From Chitinophaga sp. H8 (lineage in GTDB: Bacteria > Bacteroidota > Bacteroidia > Chitinophagales > Chitinophagaceae), in NCBI RefSeq assembly GCF_040567655.1, contig NZ_JBEXAC010000002.1, positions 3,126,906-3,190,905 of the forward strand: a DNA stretch of 64,000 bases, read 5' to 3'. The notes below the pieces were generated by a model. It was not told the DNA's origin. It saw only the letters and a list, made by a program, of their open reading frames with translations, and ran no database searches. Positions 26,299-35,499 of the stretch are shown one piece after another. The number at the start of each line of letters is the position of its first letter. Position 1 is the stretch's first letter. Both the position numbers and the translations under genes were made by a program.

Positions 26299-27189
26299 AT
26301 GGGATTATTTTCGAGATTATTTGGTAAACGTCGTTCAGGGCATGCAGAAAAAGCAGCGAGCGGAGGAGTACCTCCGGGTGTTGTGACTATAGCAGATGAT
26401 GATGAGCGGATGAATGATGCCATGGAAAAGGCCCGGCTTACGCTTGAATACTTCAGGGAAAGTTTGTTGTTACCCCGCCCCGAACAAACCTATTTTTCAG
26501 TAAAGGTGAAAATAGAAGACAAGGGCAAGCAGGAGTATATCTGGTTAACCTCCCCCAGCTTTGATGAAGAAGGTAATTTATTTGGTATCGTAGGTAATAA
26601 ACCTCAATTTGTTAATAGCATAAAGGATGGTCAGGAGATAGGTATTGATGCCGGGAGTATTGCAGATTGGATGATACTGGAGGATGGCCGTCTTATCGGA
26701 GGGTATACAATCAGGGCTATCCGGGACCGGTTATCTGAAAATGAAATAGCTGATTTTGATAAAAACACCGGACTTAATATTGATGAGGGGGTAGATTATT
26801 TTCCGCATGACTTTTCCACACCGGAGGGAGCCATCCTTTGTCTGGAAGATGCTTATGATGAACACAATATTGAAAAGGCAATTGCCTGCAAGGATTTTCA
26901 GGAAGAAGCACGTATGTTGCTCAAACGTATGAATGAATTATATCAGGATGGTGAAATCGTAGAGCGTACTGCGGAAATACTGGAGTTGTCCTTTAGAAAA
27001 AGCTTGCAGGAAAATGGATTTCCTGTATTCAAAAATATATTGCGGGCTTTTCCCGTTCGCCAAAAGATCAGCAGGAATCTTTACCTGGTCACAGAAGTAT
27101 GTATATTTCCGGATGGTTCCAAAAGCAGGCAGCAGCTATATACCTACAACGGGCCTGATGGTTGGCGGGTACTGCATCCGGAGGATTAG
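26299..27189 (+). CDS. DUF2314 domain protein
   Basis: The start at 26299 (MGLFSRLFGKRRSG) gives 296 residues; the longer open frame overlaps the permease gene and is unlikely. The region about 40-150 matches DUF2314: ...LTLEYFRESLL, YFSVKVKIEDKGKQEYIWL and IGIDAGSIADWMILEDGRLIGGYT-type features. A second, helical and mixed part (about 165-296) contains an acidic stretch and no motif I know. It is soluble with no signal peptide. Function unknown. It follows the ABC pair on the same strand and is convergent with the next gene (24 bases between). Confidence 0.75.
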   Translation: MGLFSRLFGKRRSGHAEKAASGGVPPGVVTIADDDERMNDAMEKARLTLEYFRESLLLPRPEQTYFSVKVKIEDKGKQEYIWLTSPSFDEEGNLFGIVGNKPQFVNSIKDGQEIGIDAGSIADWMILEDGRLIGGYTIRAIRDRLSENEIADFDKNTGLNIDEGVDYFPHDFSTPEGAILCLEDAYDEHNIEKAIACKDFQEEARMLLKRMNELYQDGEIVERTAEILELSFRKSLQENGFPVFKNILRAFPVRQKISRNLYLVTEVCIFPDGSKSRQQLYTYNGPDGWRVLHPED

Positions 27190-27213
27190 TAAAATAAGCT
27201 GCACCCTCTTTTA

Positions 27214-28767
27214 TCAGATCCTTTTTTCTTTGTTGATGAATTTCCGGTTAATGATTGTTTGCACCGGAATACCCGCTATTTTGCTTTCCAGCCAGGATAT
27301 AATGTCCAGGTAAAGGAAAGAGCGCCGTTCATAAGGATCCTGGGAAATCTGTTCCAGCTTTTCTTTTAATTCTATAAAAGCATTGCGCAATGCTTTGGGA
27401 TTGGCATAGATATTCTTACGCAGGAATTTCAGGATTTCTTCCATTACCTGCCCGAGATCTTTGTTTTTGGCAATGAAATGGTATACTGACTTAATGAGAT
27501 ATTCAACCAGGCTGTAGTTTTCCAGCTCATAGTGTGCAATCAGGTGGAGTATCCGTGCAAAACACTGTATGTCGGCTCTCAGGTTGCCTATGCGGAGGTT
27601 TATGATTTTATTGAGATAGGTGATTGCTTTGTTATTATCCCCGCTGCCAAAATACAAACAGGCTATTTTGTAGTAAAACACCAACACGCGGTGCTGGTCA
27701 ATTTTGAGCTGGTGCTCTGCGATCTGGTTTTCCAATTCAGGTACCAGGGACAGTCCGTTTTGGAAGGATCCTTCCATGAAATGCAGATTGATCCGGGCTG
27801 TATAGAAGTATACAAAAGCAGACGTACGGGTATTTTCATTAAAATTTTCCCCGTTTGCTTTTATAAAAGTATCCAGTTCCTGCAATGCTACGAGGAACTT
27901 GCTGTGGTTCATGGTATAAAAGTGTGCAGTCAACAGGTTATGCATCGCTTTTATATAAAGGTCTTTGTCTGTTTTCTGAAGGGAAGGATATTCAGAAAAC
28001 AGATCTACCCATTTTTGGGTATAGCGGTAGTACATTACAAAATCCTGCAAAATGTAGTAATACCAGCTATAGGCCTGGTACAGGTATATTCTTTCATAAA
28101 AGCTCATCTGCTGTGTTTGCAGATGTGGTTTGTTTTCCTCAAAAAAGGATTGTACCATAGCGGCATCTTTAGCATCCCGGGCATGGCCTAGTTTCAGATA
28201 CAGGCCGTATAAGCGCAGGGAGAGCGTAGATAGCTTACTGGTACTTGATAATTGTAGTTCAATACGACGGGATTCCTCACTGAGCACATCGGCCCGGTTT
28301 TCCAGGCTGCGCGTAATATGGCGCGACTCAATCAGCTTTTCAAATTCTATAATCTCATAAATCAGCATTACTTCTTCCTGTTCCTCGGCCATGGTTTTAG
28401 CTTTCGCAAGGATCTTGAGGCTTTGGTTGTAGAGGCCTTTGCTGTAAAGTACCCGGGCATAGTCCAGTTGCTCCCGAAGATCAATCAATGGGTCTTTTTG
28501 CTTAAACAGGAGGCGGAGGCTGGTCAGCAGATGCTTATAAAGATGCGCCTTTACATTGGATAGCTGTTGCTTCTTAATATCCGGTATTCTTTTGAGAATC
28601 TGTTCTTCGTCGTAATCCTTCATTTTGTCCAGGGTATTGAAAAGCTGGATAAAAAGGACATCTTCTTTGGTATTGTTTTTATTAAAAGCCAGCTGGAAAT
28701 TGCGTTTTTCAGCTTTGGTGAGCGTTTTTATTAATATGAATAAGGCGTCGTTCTGACTGTTGGGCAT
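27214..28767 (-). CDS. Unrecognised all-helical (TPR-like) cytoplasmic protein
   Basis: The 517-residue protein has no signal peptide or membrane segment. It is almost entirely helical, with repeated pairs of helices spaced like TPR or SNAP-type solenoids (for example ARVLYSKGLYNQSLKILAKA and CLYFGSGDNNKAITYLNKI). The first 90 residues are basic and resemble a helical adapter (LTKAEKRNFQLAF). I do not recognise a family. It is divergent from leuC and stands alone, so context gives no role. Confidence 0.6.
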   Translation of the reverse strand: MPNSQNDALFILIKTLTKAEKRNFQLAFNKNNTKEDVLFIQLFNTLDKMKDYDEEQILKRIPDIKKQQLSNVKAHLYKHLLTSLRLLFKQKDPLIDLREQLDYARVLYSKGLYNQSLKILAKAKTMAEEQEEVMLIYEIIEFEKLIESRHITRSLENRADVLSEESRRIELQLSSTSKLSTLSLRLYGLYLKLGHARDAKDAAMVQSFFEENKPHLQTQQMSFYERIYLYQAYSWYYYILQDFVMYYRYTQKWVDLFSEYPSLQKTDKDLYIKAMHNLLTAHFYTMNHSKFLVALQELDTFIKANGENFNENTRTSAFVYFYTARINLHFMEGSFQNGLSLVPELENQIAEHQLKIDQHRVLVFYYKIACLYFGSGDNNKAITYLNKIINLRIGNLRADIQCFARILHLIAHYELENYSLVEYLIKSVYHFIAKNKDLGQVMEEILKFLRKNIYANPKALRNAFIELKEKLEQISQDPYERRSFLYLDIISWLESKIAGIPVQTIINRKFINKEKRI

Positions 28768-28879
28768 CGTTAATAAAGTATTATAATTAGTTGATAGTCA
28801 ATTTATTAATGACTGTCAAATGCTTTTAAGGATCGTAATTATAGCAAATTTAACTATAGGGCAATTAAATAATGCCTGT

Positions 28880-28887
28880 TAGATTTG
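28880..28887 (+). promoter_or_regulatory. Possible -7 box (TAGATTTG) of the leu operon promoter
   Basis: The sequence fits TAnnTTTG and lies 73 bases before the leuC start in the divergent 28768-28960 intergenic region. A matching -33 box is not clear. No leader peptide rich in leucine was found. Confidence 0.3.
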
Positions 28888-28960
28888 GAGATATAATCTT
28901 AAAAGGAAGCTTAAAAGTAGCGATTATCTGTATAAGCGCTTAAATTAAAAGAAATTACGG

Positions 28961-30358
28961 ATGGGAAAAACATTATTTGATAAAATTTGGGATAGCCATG
29001 TGGTGGCCAGTAAACCGGGATTTCCGGATGCGGTGTACATCAACACTCATTTTATTCATGAGGTGACCAGTCCACAGGCATTTGATGGTTTGAAGAAGAG
29101 AGGTATTCCCGTTTTCCGCCCTCAGAAAACCCACGCCACGGCAGATCATAATGTACCCACTGAAAATCAGCATCTGCCTATCAAGGAAGCATTAAGCCGG
29201 TTACAGGTGGAAATGCTGACTAAGAATACCACTGAATTTGGCGTAGCATTATACGGTTTAGGACATCCTTACCAGGGTATTGTGCATGTGATCGGACCGG
29301 AACTTGGCATTACCCTTCCGGGTATGACCATTGTATGTGGGGATAGTCATACCTCCACACATGGTGCCTTTGGTACAGTTGCATTTGGCATAGGTACTTC
29401 GGAAGTGGAGCAGGTACTGGCTACCCAGTGTATACTTCAGTATAAGCCCAAACGTATGAAAATTGAAGTGAATGGGACATTAAAGCGGGGGGTATTATCC
29501 AAGGACATCATTTTATATATTATATCAAAGATTTCAGCTTCCGGTGCCACCGGGTATTTTGTAGAGTACTGCGGAGAGGCAATCCGGGGTTTAAGCATGG
29601 AGGCAAGGATGACCATTTGCAATATGAGTATTGAAATGGGAGCCCGCGGAGGGATCATTGCACCAGACGACGTTACTTTTGATTATATCAAAGGCAGGGA
29701 GTTTGCCCCTCAGGGAGCGGACTGGGACAAGTCACTGGCTTATTGGAAAACACTGCACTCTGATGAAGATGCTGTGTTTGATGCCGTGCTTACTTTTGAT
29801 GCCGCAGATATAGAGCCTATGATAACCTATGGTACCAATCCGGGTATGGGCATGGGAGTAACACAACATATTCCAGCCCTGGAGGAGTTGGATATTAAGG
29901 AAAGTCCTTCTTTTAAGAAATCATTGGATTATATGGCTTTGGAGCCGGGTAGTGGCCTGCTGGGTAAAAAAGTGGATTATGTATTCATTGGCAGCTGCAC
30001 TAACTCCCGCATTGAAGATTTGCGGCTGGTAGCTGATTTTGTAAAAGGTAAGCATAAAGCTGATGATGTAGTGGTATGGATTGTACCGGGATCTAAACAG
30101 GTAGAGGCACAGGCAAAGGCGGAAGGGATTGATAAAGTGCTGGCCGCCGCCGGATTTCAGCTGCGCGAACCGGGATGTTCTGCCTGTCTGGCGATGAATG
30201 AAGATAAAATACCTGCTGGTATGTACTGTATATCTACTTCCAACAGAAATTTTGAAGGCCGTCAGGGACCCAATGCACGCACCTTCCTGGCAAGTCCGCT
30301 AACAGCAGCTGCAGCAGCCATTGCCGGTAAAGTGATGGATGTACGGGAAATGGTCTAA
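28961..30358 (+). CDS. leuC: 3-isopropylmalate dehydratase, large subunit
   Basis: The 465-residue protein is an aconitase-family enzyme that, with LeuD, isomerises 2-isopropylmalate to 3-isopropylmalate. The [4Fe-4S] ligands are Cys346 (SCTNSR), Cys406 and Cys409 (GCSAC). The N-terminal start [14 protein letters not shown] and the segment [14 protein letters not shown] are typical of bacterial LeuC. It is the first gene of a plus-strand leucine operon in the order leuC, methyltransferase, leuD, leuB, leuA. The stop is followed by a 93-base gap holding a tRNA-like fragment. Confidence 0.97.
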   Translation: MGKTLFDKIWDSHVVASKPGFPDAVYINTHFIHEVTSPQAFDGLKKRGIPVFRPQKTHATADHNVPTENQHLPIKEALSRLQVEMLTKNTTEFGVALYGLGHPYQGIVHVIGPELGITLPGMTIVCGDSHTSTHGAFGTVAFGIGTSEVEQVLATQCILQYKPKRMKIEVNGTLKRGVLSKDIILYIISKISASGATGYFVEYCGEAIRGLSMEARMTICNMSIEMGARGGIIAPDDVTFDYIKGREFAPQGADWDKSLAYWKTLHSDEDAVFDAVLTFDAADIEPMITYGTNPGMGMGVTQHIPALEELDIKESPSFKKSLDYMALEPGSGLLGKKVDYVFIGSCTNSRIEDLRLVADFVKGKHKADDVVVWIVPGSKQVEAQAKAEGIDKVLAAAGFQLREPGCSACLAMNEDKIPAGMYCISTSNRNFEGRQGPNARTFLASPLTAAAAAIAGKVMDVREMV

Positions 30359-30372
30359 AGATTAACAGGAGG

Positions 30373-30411
30373 TTGCGGAGAATGCGGGATTCGAACCCCC
30401 GGAGTGGAGAT
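30373..30411 (-). pseudogene. tRNA-Ser-like 3' fragment (T-arm and acceptor strand)
   Basis: On the minus strand 30384-30402 forms a T-arm with the canonical GGTTCGAATCC loop region and one G-G mismatch in the stem. It is followed by a 3' acceptor strand ATTCTCC plus a G discriminator and CAA instead of CCA. No D-arm or anticodon arm is present upstream, so it is only the 3' part of a tRNA, most like tRNA-Ser. Such fragments are often left by integration at tRNA genes. It lies between leuC and the extra methyltransferase. Confidence 0.6.
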
Positions 30412-30451
30412 GCAAATAAAGTAAAGGATTAATTGCTAAAAGCCAAAGATC

Positions 30452-31201
30452 ATGAAACAATGGAACGCCAGCCTCTACAAGGAAAAACATGCTTTTGTAT
30501 TTGAATATGGTAATAGTTTGATTGAATGGCTGCAGCCCAAGGCAGGCGAAAGAATACTGGACCTGGGGTGTGGTACCGGAGAACTAACCGCCAGGCTGGC
30601 TGCCAGCGGAGCAAAAGTAACGGGCATGGATAGTTCCCCTGCCATGATATCTACCGCCAGCGTTCACTATCCTAATGTGGAGTTTGTGGTAGGAAATGCG
30701 ACCAGCTTCACGCTACCAGGGCAATATGATGCAATCTTCTCCAATGCTACCCTGCATTGGGTGCGCGAAAAAGAAATGGCTATTGCCCGCATGTATGCTC
30801 ATTTGAAGAAAGGAGGCCGGCTGGTAATGGAAATGGGAGGTAAAGGCAATGTGAGCGATATTCTTACTGCCCTGGAAAAAGCGATGCAGTTGCATGGATA
30901 CTCCTACAGGCCTTTCTGGTATTTCCCTTCTGTAGGAGAATACACCACTTTATTGGAACAGGCTGGTTTCCGGGTGAACCAGGTAAATTACTTTGACCGG
31001 ATTACACAACTGGCAGATCCTGAAAACGGGATTATCGATTGGCTGAAAATGTTTGGGAACCACTTTTTTGAAAACGTTCCGGAAAAAGATCAGTATGATA
31101 TTATGCAACAGGTACAGCATGATCTTTATCCTACCAATTTCCGGAATGGCAGGTGGTATTCTGAGTACGTAAGACTGCGGTTAATAGCAGTGAAAGCGTA
31201 A
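30452..31201 (+). CDS. SAM-dependent methyltransferase (trans-aconitate-methyltransferase-like)
   Basis: The 249-residue class I methyltransferase has motif I ILDLGCGTGE (35-44), an acidic motif II (MDSSPAM) and a post-motif AIFSNATLHWV, as in trans-aconitate 2-methyltransferase and related UbiE/BioC-like enzymes. It lies inside the leucine operon between leuC and leuD. Trans-aconitate methyltransferases can also methylate isopropylmalate intermediates (known in yeast Tmt1), so a role linked to the LeuCD substrates is possible but is only inferred from position. It may equally be an unrelated gene brought in by insertion, given the tRNA fragment upstream. Confidence 0.8.
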   Translation: MKQWNASLYKEKHAFVFEYGNSLIEWLQPKAGERILDLGCGTGELTARLAASGAKVTGMDSSPAMISTASVHYPNVEFVVGNATSFTLPGQYDAIFSNATLHWVREKEMAIARMYAHLKKGGRLVMEMGGKGNVSDILTALEKAMQLHGYSYRPFWYFPSVGEYTTLLEQAGFRVNQVNYFDRITQLADPENGIIDWLKMFGNHFFENVPEKDQYDIMQQVQHDLYPTNFRNGRWYSEYVRLRLIAVKA

Positions 31202-31247
31202 CATATAATAATAACAATATAAAAATGGGGGAGGTCATTATTAAGAT

Positions 31248-31847
31248 ATGAGCAAAAAATTTCAACATCTTGTTTCAAAAGCGGTACCCTTACCAATTGA
31301 GAACATTGACACGGATCAGATCATTCCTGCACGTTTTCTGAAAGCTACCACAAGAGAGGGCTTTGGTGAAAACCTGTTCCGTGACTGGCGTTTTGATGCT
31401 AATAACACCCCGAAACCGGAGTTTGTGCTGAATAGCCAGCAATACAGTGGGCGTATACTGGTAGCAGGAAAGAATTTTGGATGCGGGTCTTCACGGGAAC
31501 ATGCTGCCTGGGCACTGGGAGATTATGGTTTTAAAGTAGTGGTAAGCAGTTTCTTTGCAGATATCTTCAAGAATAATGCACTTAATAACTTCATTTTACC
31601 TATTCAGGTGAGTGAGGAATACCTGGATAAAATATTTAAGGCTATTGAAGCAAACGCTGCTACTACACTGGAAATTGATCTGGAAAACCAGTTCATTAAA
31701 ATAACAACTACCGGAGAACAGGAACAGTTTGATATTAATCCTTACAAAAAGACCTGTTTGCTCAATGGATATGATGATATCGATTATTTACTGAGTCTGC
31801 GCAACGAAGTAGTTGCTTATGAAGCGGGCAGGGAATATAATTTTTAA
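31248..31847 (+). CDS. leuD: 3-isopropylmalate dehydratase, small subunit
   Basis: The 199-residue protein is the swivel-domain subunit of isopropylmalate isomerase. The motifs [14 protein letters not shown] and [13 protein letters not shown] are diagnostic, the latter holding substrate-binding residues. It follows the methyltransferase by 46 bases. The segment right after its stop is a heptad-repeat array leading into leuB. Confidence 0.97.
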   Translation: MSKKFQHLVSKAVPLPIENIDTDQIIPARFLKATTREGFGENLFRDWRFDANNTPKPEFVLNSQQYSGRILVAGKNFGCGSSREHAAWALGDYGFKVVVSSFFADIFKNNALNNFILPIQVSEEYLDKIFKAIEANAATTLEIDLENQFIKITTTGEQEQFDINPYKKTCLLNGYDDIDYLLSLRNEVVAYEAGREYNF

Positions 31848-31849
31848 TT

Positions 31850-31910
31850 AGCTACGAGCTTTGAGCTTCGAGCCATGAGCTCGTAGCTCAAAGCTCATGG
31901 CTCAAAGCTT
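31850..31910. repeat. Heptad (RGCYNNN) array B between leuD and leuB
   Basis: Nine heptads run in register: TAGCTAC, GAGCTTT, GAGCTTC, GAGCCAT, GAGCTCG, TAGCTCA, AAGCTCA, TGGCTCA, AAGCTTT. The spacer triplets include complementary pairs ACG/CGT, TTG/CAA and ATG/CAT, but in an order that allows mutually exclusive hairpins. One is a 12-bp stem of GAGCCATGAGCT with AGCTCATGGCTC. It begins three bases after the leuD stop and ends 14 bases before the preferred leuB start. Confidence 0.78.
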
Positions 31911-31923
31911 TAACAAACAAAAA

Positions 31924-33003
31924 ATGGGCGTTGACAAAAAGATCTTAGTGATTCCCGGTGATGGCATTGGCCAGGAAGTAACCGCATGGGGACAGAAAGT
32001 TTTAATGACGATTGCAAAGAACTTTAAACACACTTTCACATTTGAAGAAGGTATTATGGGACATGTAGCGATTGAAGCTACAGGAGATCCCCTGCCGGAA
32101 GAAACACTGCTGAAAGCAAGGAACAGTGATGCTATCTTATTTGGGGCTATTGGCCATGCTAAATATGATAATGATCCTACACTGAAGGTAAGGCCGGAGC
32201 AAGGGTTACTAAAGATCAGAAAGGAACTGGGCCTATATGCCAACCTGCGCCCTATCAGATTGTTTGATGAGCTGCTGGAGGCTTCCAGTATCAAGCCCGA
32301 GATACTCAGGGGAGCAGATATTTTGTTCTTCAGGGAACTTACAGGAGATGTATACTTTGGAGAGAAAAAATTGACAGAAGATAAAAATACTGCTTCAGAT
32401 CTGATGATTTATCACAGGTATGAAATAGAACGCATTGCCCGGAAGGCTTATGAAGCAGCGCGCACCCGGAGAAATAAGCTTTGCTCGGTAGATAAGGCCA
32501 ATGTACTGGAGAGCAGCCGTTTGTGGAGAGCGGTTGTTCAGGAAGTGGCCAAAGAATATCCGGATGTGGAAACTGAACATATGTTCATTGACAATGCGGC
32601 AATGCAGCTGATAAAGGATCCCAAGCGCTTTGATGTGGTCCTCACCGGTAATCTGTTTGGAGATATCCTCACAGATGAAGCCTCACAGATAGCAGGCTCC
32701 ATGGGGATGCTGGCATCTGCTTCGGTGGGAGATAAAGTAGGGTTTTATGAACCAATACACGGTTCTGCCCATGATATTGCAGGCAAAGGTCTGGCAAATC
32801 CGCTGGCCTCTATTCTGTCGGCTGCGCTGCTGCTTGATATCTCTTTTGGTTTGAAAACGGAATCACAACGGGTAATAAAGGCGGTGGACGCCACTTTAAA
32901 ACAAGGCTTCCGTACTATGGATATTGCCAACAAACATACCGTCAACAGTTTTATTATGGGTACGGATGCCATGGGGGCCAAAGTTTTAGAAAACCTTAGC
33001 TAA
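31924..33003 (+). CDS. leuB: 3-isopropylmalate dehydrogenase
   Basis: I place the start at 31924 (MGVDKKILVIPGDGIGQEV), giving 359 residues, the family length. The frame is open to an ATG at 31897, but those nine codons are made of heptad-repeat DNA. The isocitrate/isopropylmalate dehydrogenase motifs are present: IPGDGIGQEV, the substrate-binding RPEQGLLKIRKELGLYANLRP and RELTGDVYFG, and a C-terminal NLFGDILTDEASQIAGSMGMLASAS. It oxidises and decarboxylates 3-isopropylmalate with NAD. Confidence 0.96.
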   Translation: MGVDKKILVIPGDGIGQEVTAWGQKVLMTIAKNFKHTFTFEEGIMGHVAIEATGDPLPEETLLKARNSDAILFGAIGHAKYDNDPTLKVRPEQGLLKIRKELGLYANLRPIRLFDELLEASSIKPEILRGADILFFRELTGDVYFGEKKLTEDKNTASDLMIYHRYEIERIARKAYEAARTRRNKLCSVDKANVLESSRLWRAVVQEVAKEYPDVETEHMFIDNAAMQLIKDPKRFDVVLTGNLFGDILTDEASQIAGSMGMLASASVGDKVGFYEPIHGSAHDIAGKGLANPLASILSAALLLDISFGLKTESQRVIKAVDATLKQGFRTMDIANKHTVNSFIMGTDAMGAKVLENLS

Positions 33004-33078
33004 CAACATTTAACAACTAATCAGATTCATTCACGGGAAAAGTATTCCTGTAATAGTATTCCCTTCATTCAATTTATT

Positions 33079-34584
33079 ATGGACAAGAACCGCGTATATA
33101 TATTTGATACCACTTTGCGTGATGGCGAGCAGGTCCCTGGCTGCCAGTTAACTACCGTTGAAAAAATTGAAATAGCCAAAAAACTAGAGGCCTTAGGCGT
33201 AGATATTATTGAAGCCGGGTTTCCTATTTCCAGTCCGGGCGACTTCCAAAGCGTGGTAGAGATTTCCAAGGCTGTTACAGAGCCAGTTATCTGTGCACTT
33301 ACCCGTGCCAATACGATGGATATTGACGCCGCGGCAGATGCGCTGCGCTTTGCCAAACGTAAGCGGATCCACACCGGTATTGGCTCCTCCGATATGCATA
33401 TCAAATATAAGTTTAACAGCACCCGCGATGAAATACTGAAACGTGCGGCAGATGCTGTGAAATATGCCCGCCGTTTTTGCGATGATGTTGAATTTTATGC
33501 AGAAGACGCAGGCCGTGCAGACAATGAATATCTGGCCAGGATGATTGAAGCTGTGATCAGTGCCGGTGCAACTGTGGTGAATATCCCGGATACTAACGGC
33601 TATTGTTTGCCGGATCAGTATGGTGCAAAGATCAAATACCTGGTGGATCATGTGTCTAATATAGATAAAGCCATTATTTCCGTGCATTGCCATAATGATC
33701 TTGGTTTAGCTACGGCCAACTCTATTGCCGGGGTAATTAATGGTGCACGCCAGGTAGAATGTACCATTAATGGTATTGGCGAACGTGCCGGGAATACCTC
33801 TCTGGAAGAAGTAGCGATGGTACTGAAAACACACCACGCACTGGGATATGCTACCGGTATTAACTCGAAAGGGATATATGAGATCAGCAACCTGGTTTCT
33901 ACAATGATGCGTATGCCGGTACAGCCGAACAAAGCAATTGTAGGCCGCAACGCTTTTGCACATAGCTCCGGTATTCACCAGGATGGTGTATTGAAACACC
34001 GTGAGAACTATGAAATACTGAATCCGGAAGATGTGGGTATCAATTCTAATTCTATTATCCTTACTGCACGTAGTGGCCGTCATGCTTTAAAACACCATCT
34101 GGAGCGTCTGGGATATAAACTGGACAAAATTAATCTCGATGAAGTATATCATCGCTTCCTGGCCATGGCAGATCAGAAGAAAGAAATTGAGGATCACGAT
34201 CTGTTGCAATTGATGGGGGATGGGGATATAAAGAATTATGATGACAAAGCCATTAAAGTAGTATTGTTACAGGTAGTATGTGGTGATCCCTTACGCCCGA
34301 TGGCCACAGTAAGATTGCAGGTGAATGGTGAAGTGAAGGAAGCCAGTGCTGCGGGTAATGGCCCTGTAAATGCGACGCTCAACGCGATTCATGAAATTAT
34401 TAAAGACGATATTCTGCTGGATGAATTCAGTATTCAGTCTATGCGTGGTGGTAGTGAGGATGTGAGTAAAGTAAATATGAGCGTGAAATATAGTGGTCAG
34501 ACTTTTTATGGTTTCGGCTACTCAACAGATATTGTGAACGCATCTGTAAATGCTTATGTGGATGCCTTAAATAAAATATACTAG
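33079..34584 (+). CDS. leuA: 2-isopropylmalate synthase
   Basis: The 501-residue protein has the catalytic TIM barrel (metal-binding [21 protein letters not shown] and GERAGN motifs) and a C-terminal LeuA allosteric dimer domain (about 390-501), so leucine feedback is likely. It condenses acetyl-CoA with 2-oxoisovalerate. It is the last gene of the leu operon and its stop is followed at once by a large heptad-repeat hairpin shared with the convergent VanX-like gene. Confidence 0.96.
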   Translation: MDKNRVYIFDTTLRDGEQVPGCQLTTVEKIEIAKKLEALGVDIIEAGFPISSPGDFQSVVEISKAVTEPVICALTRANTMDIDAAADALRFAKRKRIHTGIGSSDMHIKYKFNSTRDEILKRAADAVKYARRFCDDVEFYAEDAGRADNEYLARMIEAVISAGATVVNIPDTNGYCLPDQYGAKIKYLVDHVSNIDKAIISVHCHNDLGLATANSIAGVINGARQVECTINGIGERAGNTSLEEVAMVLKTHHALGYATGINSKGIYEISNLVSTMMRMPVQPNKAIVGRNAFAHSSGIHQDGVLKHRENYEILNPEDVGINSNSIILTARSGRHALKHHLERLGYKLDKINLDEVYHRFLAMADQKKEIEDHDLLQLMGDGDIKNYDDKAIKVVLLQVVCGDPLRPMATVRLQVNGEVKEASAAGNGPVNATLNAIHEIIKDDILLDEFSIQSMRGGSEDVSKVNMSVKYSGQTFYGFGYSTDIVNASVNAYVDALNKIY

Positions 34585-34585
34585 C

Positions 34586-34656
34586 AATTAGCTGTTAGCC
34601 TTTAGCCGTTAGCTTATTTTATTGAAGCTAGTAGCTAAAGGCTAATTGCTAACAGC
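34586..34656. repeat. Heptad (RGCYNNN) array C between leuA and the VanX-like gene
   Basis: The left arm reads TAGCTGT, TAGCCTT, TAGCCGT, TAGCT. The right arm reads AGCTAG, TAGCTAA, AGGCTAA, TTGCTAA, CAGCT. The arms are reverse complements except for one extra heptad on the right and a few changes, with an AT-rich loop around 34617-34625. It lies between convergent genes, where it could act as a bidirectional terminator, and overlaps the last codons of the VanX-like gene. Confidence 0.78.
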
Positions 34657-35363
34657 TCAAAAGAAATATCTATCAATGGATATGCTTTGTAATCAGGCAG
34701 GTAATAATGCCACCATTCTGTTTCCAGGGCCCGGAACCCATGTTGCTCCATCATCGATCTAAGCAGGGTACGATTAGCCAGTATGTTGCTGTCGGCAGGT
34801 AGATAGCTAAAGTGCGCTTTTGCGGTAAAATCATCGAAGTCAGTTGGCATGTCTAATGCCAGGCCCGTTTTTAATACTATGATTGTAAGATCTACTGCCA
34901 CGCCCCGGTTATGCCCGGAACCTTTTTTGGGGTCAGCGGCATACCGGTCATCCTGCACTGTTTCCCACATTTTTTCTGTTACCTGATAAGGGCGGTATCC
35001 ATCAAATATTTTAAGGCCTAATCCCATCTGGCTTAAGGAAGCCTGTACCGCTTTTAATGCTTTCGCGGCAGGGAGCCGCAGATATACCGCCGGATAATTA
35101 TATAGTTGTTTTTTAGTAAAATTATTTGTTGTAGCATATCTTACATCTGTTAGTATTCCGGGAATATACGCAGTAACATCTACGAGACGTTGGTTACTGT
35201 CTTTTCTTATTAGTTGTTTATATAATGCAATCTGGTCTACTATTTCCAGCCCATATTTATTAAGTGGAATAGGTTGTGCCCAAAGTACGTGGCTGGTGAT
35301 GATAAAGAAGGCAAATAAAACTGCTTTATAGAAGGAGCTTATTGGTGTTTTCATATGCGCCAA
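34635..35363 (-). CDS. VanX-like D-alanyl-D-alanine dipeptidase (M15D), exported
   Basis: The 242-residue protein has a signal peptide (about 4-30, ending VLWAQ) and the M15 zinc site: His151 and Asp158 (SGHNRGVAVD) with Glu216 and His219 (ETEWWHY). The substrate-binding Arg lies in DGYRPY (Arg124). It should cleave D-Ala-D-Ala in the periplasm; in non-resistant bacteria such enzymes recycle or use cell-wall dipeptide. No vanH or vanA gene is near. Unusually, the last seven residues (ELLAISL) and the stop are encoded by heptad-repeat DNA. Met4 is an alternative start. Confidence 0.9.
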   Translation of the reverse strand: MAHMKTPISSFYKAVLFAFFIITSHVLWAQPIPLNKYGLEIVDQIALYKQLIRKDSNQRLVDVTAYIPGILTDVRYATTNNFTKKQLYNYPAVYLRLPAAKALKAVQASLSQMGLGLKIFDGYRPYQVTEKMWETVQDDRYAADPKKGSGHNRGVAVDLTIIVLKTGLALDMPTDFDDFTAKAHFSYLPADSNILANRTLLRSMMEQHGFRALETEWWHYYLPDYKAYPLIDISFELLAISL

Positions 35364-35499
35364 AATGAGAGATAGGTGATTATTTGACAGAAAATTATTG
35401 AATATTCTTAAAATTGGGCAAGAAAGTACAAAATACGGTTAAAAAAGGATCGTATTACCCATAATAAAATAGGTATTTTAGAACCCTTAAAATTTCACG

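Noticed and set aside
28929..28943. TATAAGCGCTTA-like palindrome upstream of leuC as another MarR site
   Set aside because: The central bases and flanks differ from the hut operators, it is short, and leu genes have no reason to share the hut regulator.
30428..30449. TTGCTAAAAGCC before the methyltransferase as a sixth heptad array
   Set aside because: Only about two units are in register and there is no complementary arm.
31897..31923. Upstream ATG for leuB
   Set aside because: These nine codons are heptad-repeat DNA, and the conserved LeuB N-terminus begins at 31924.
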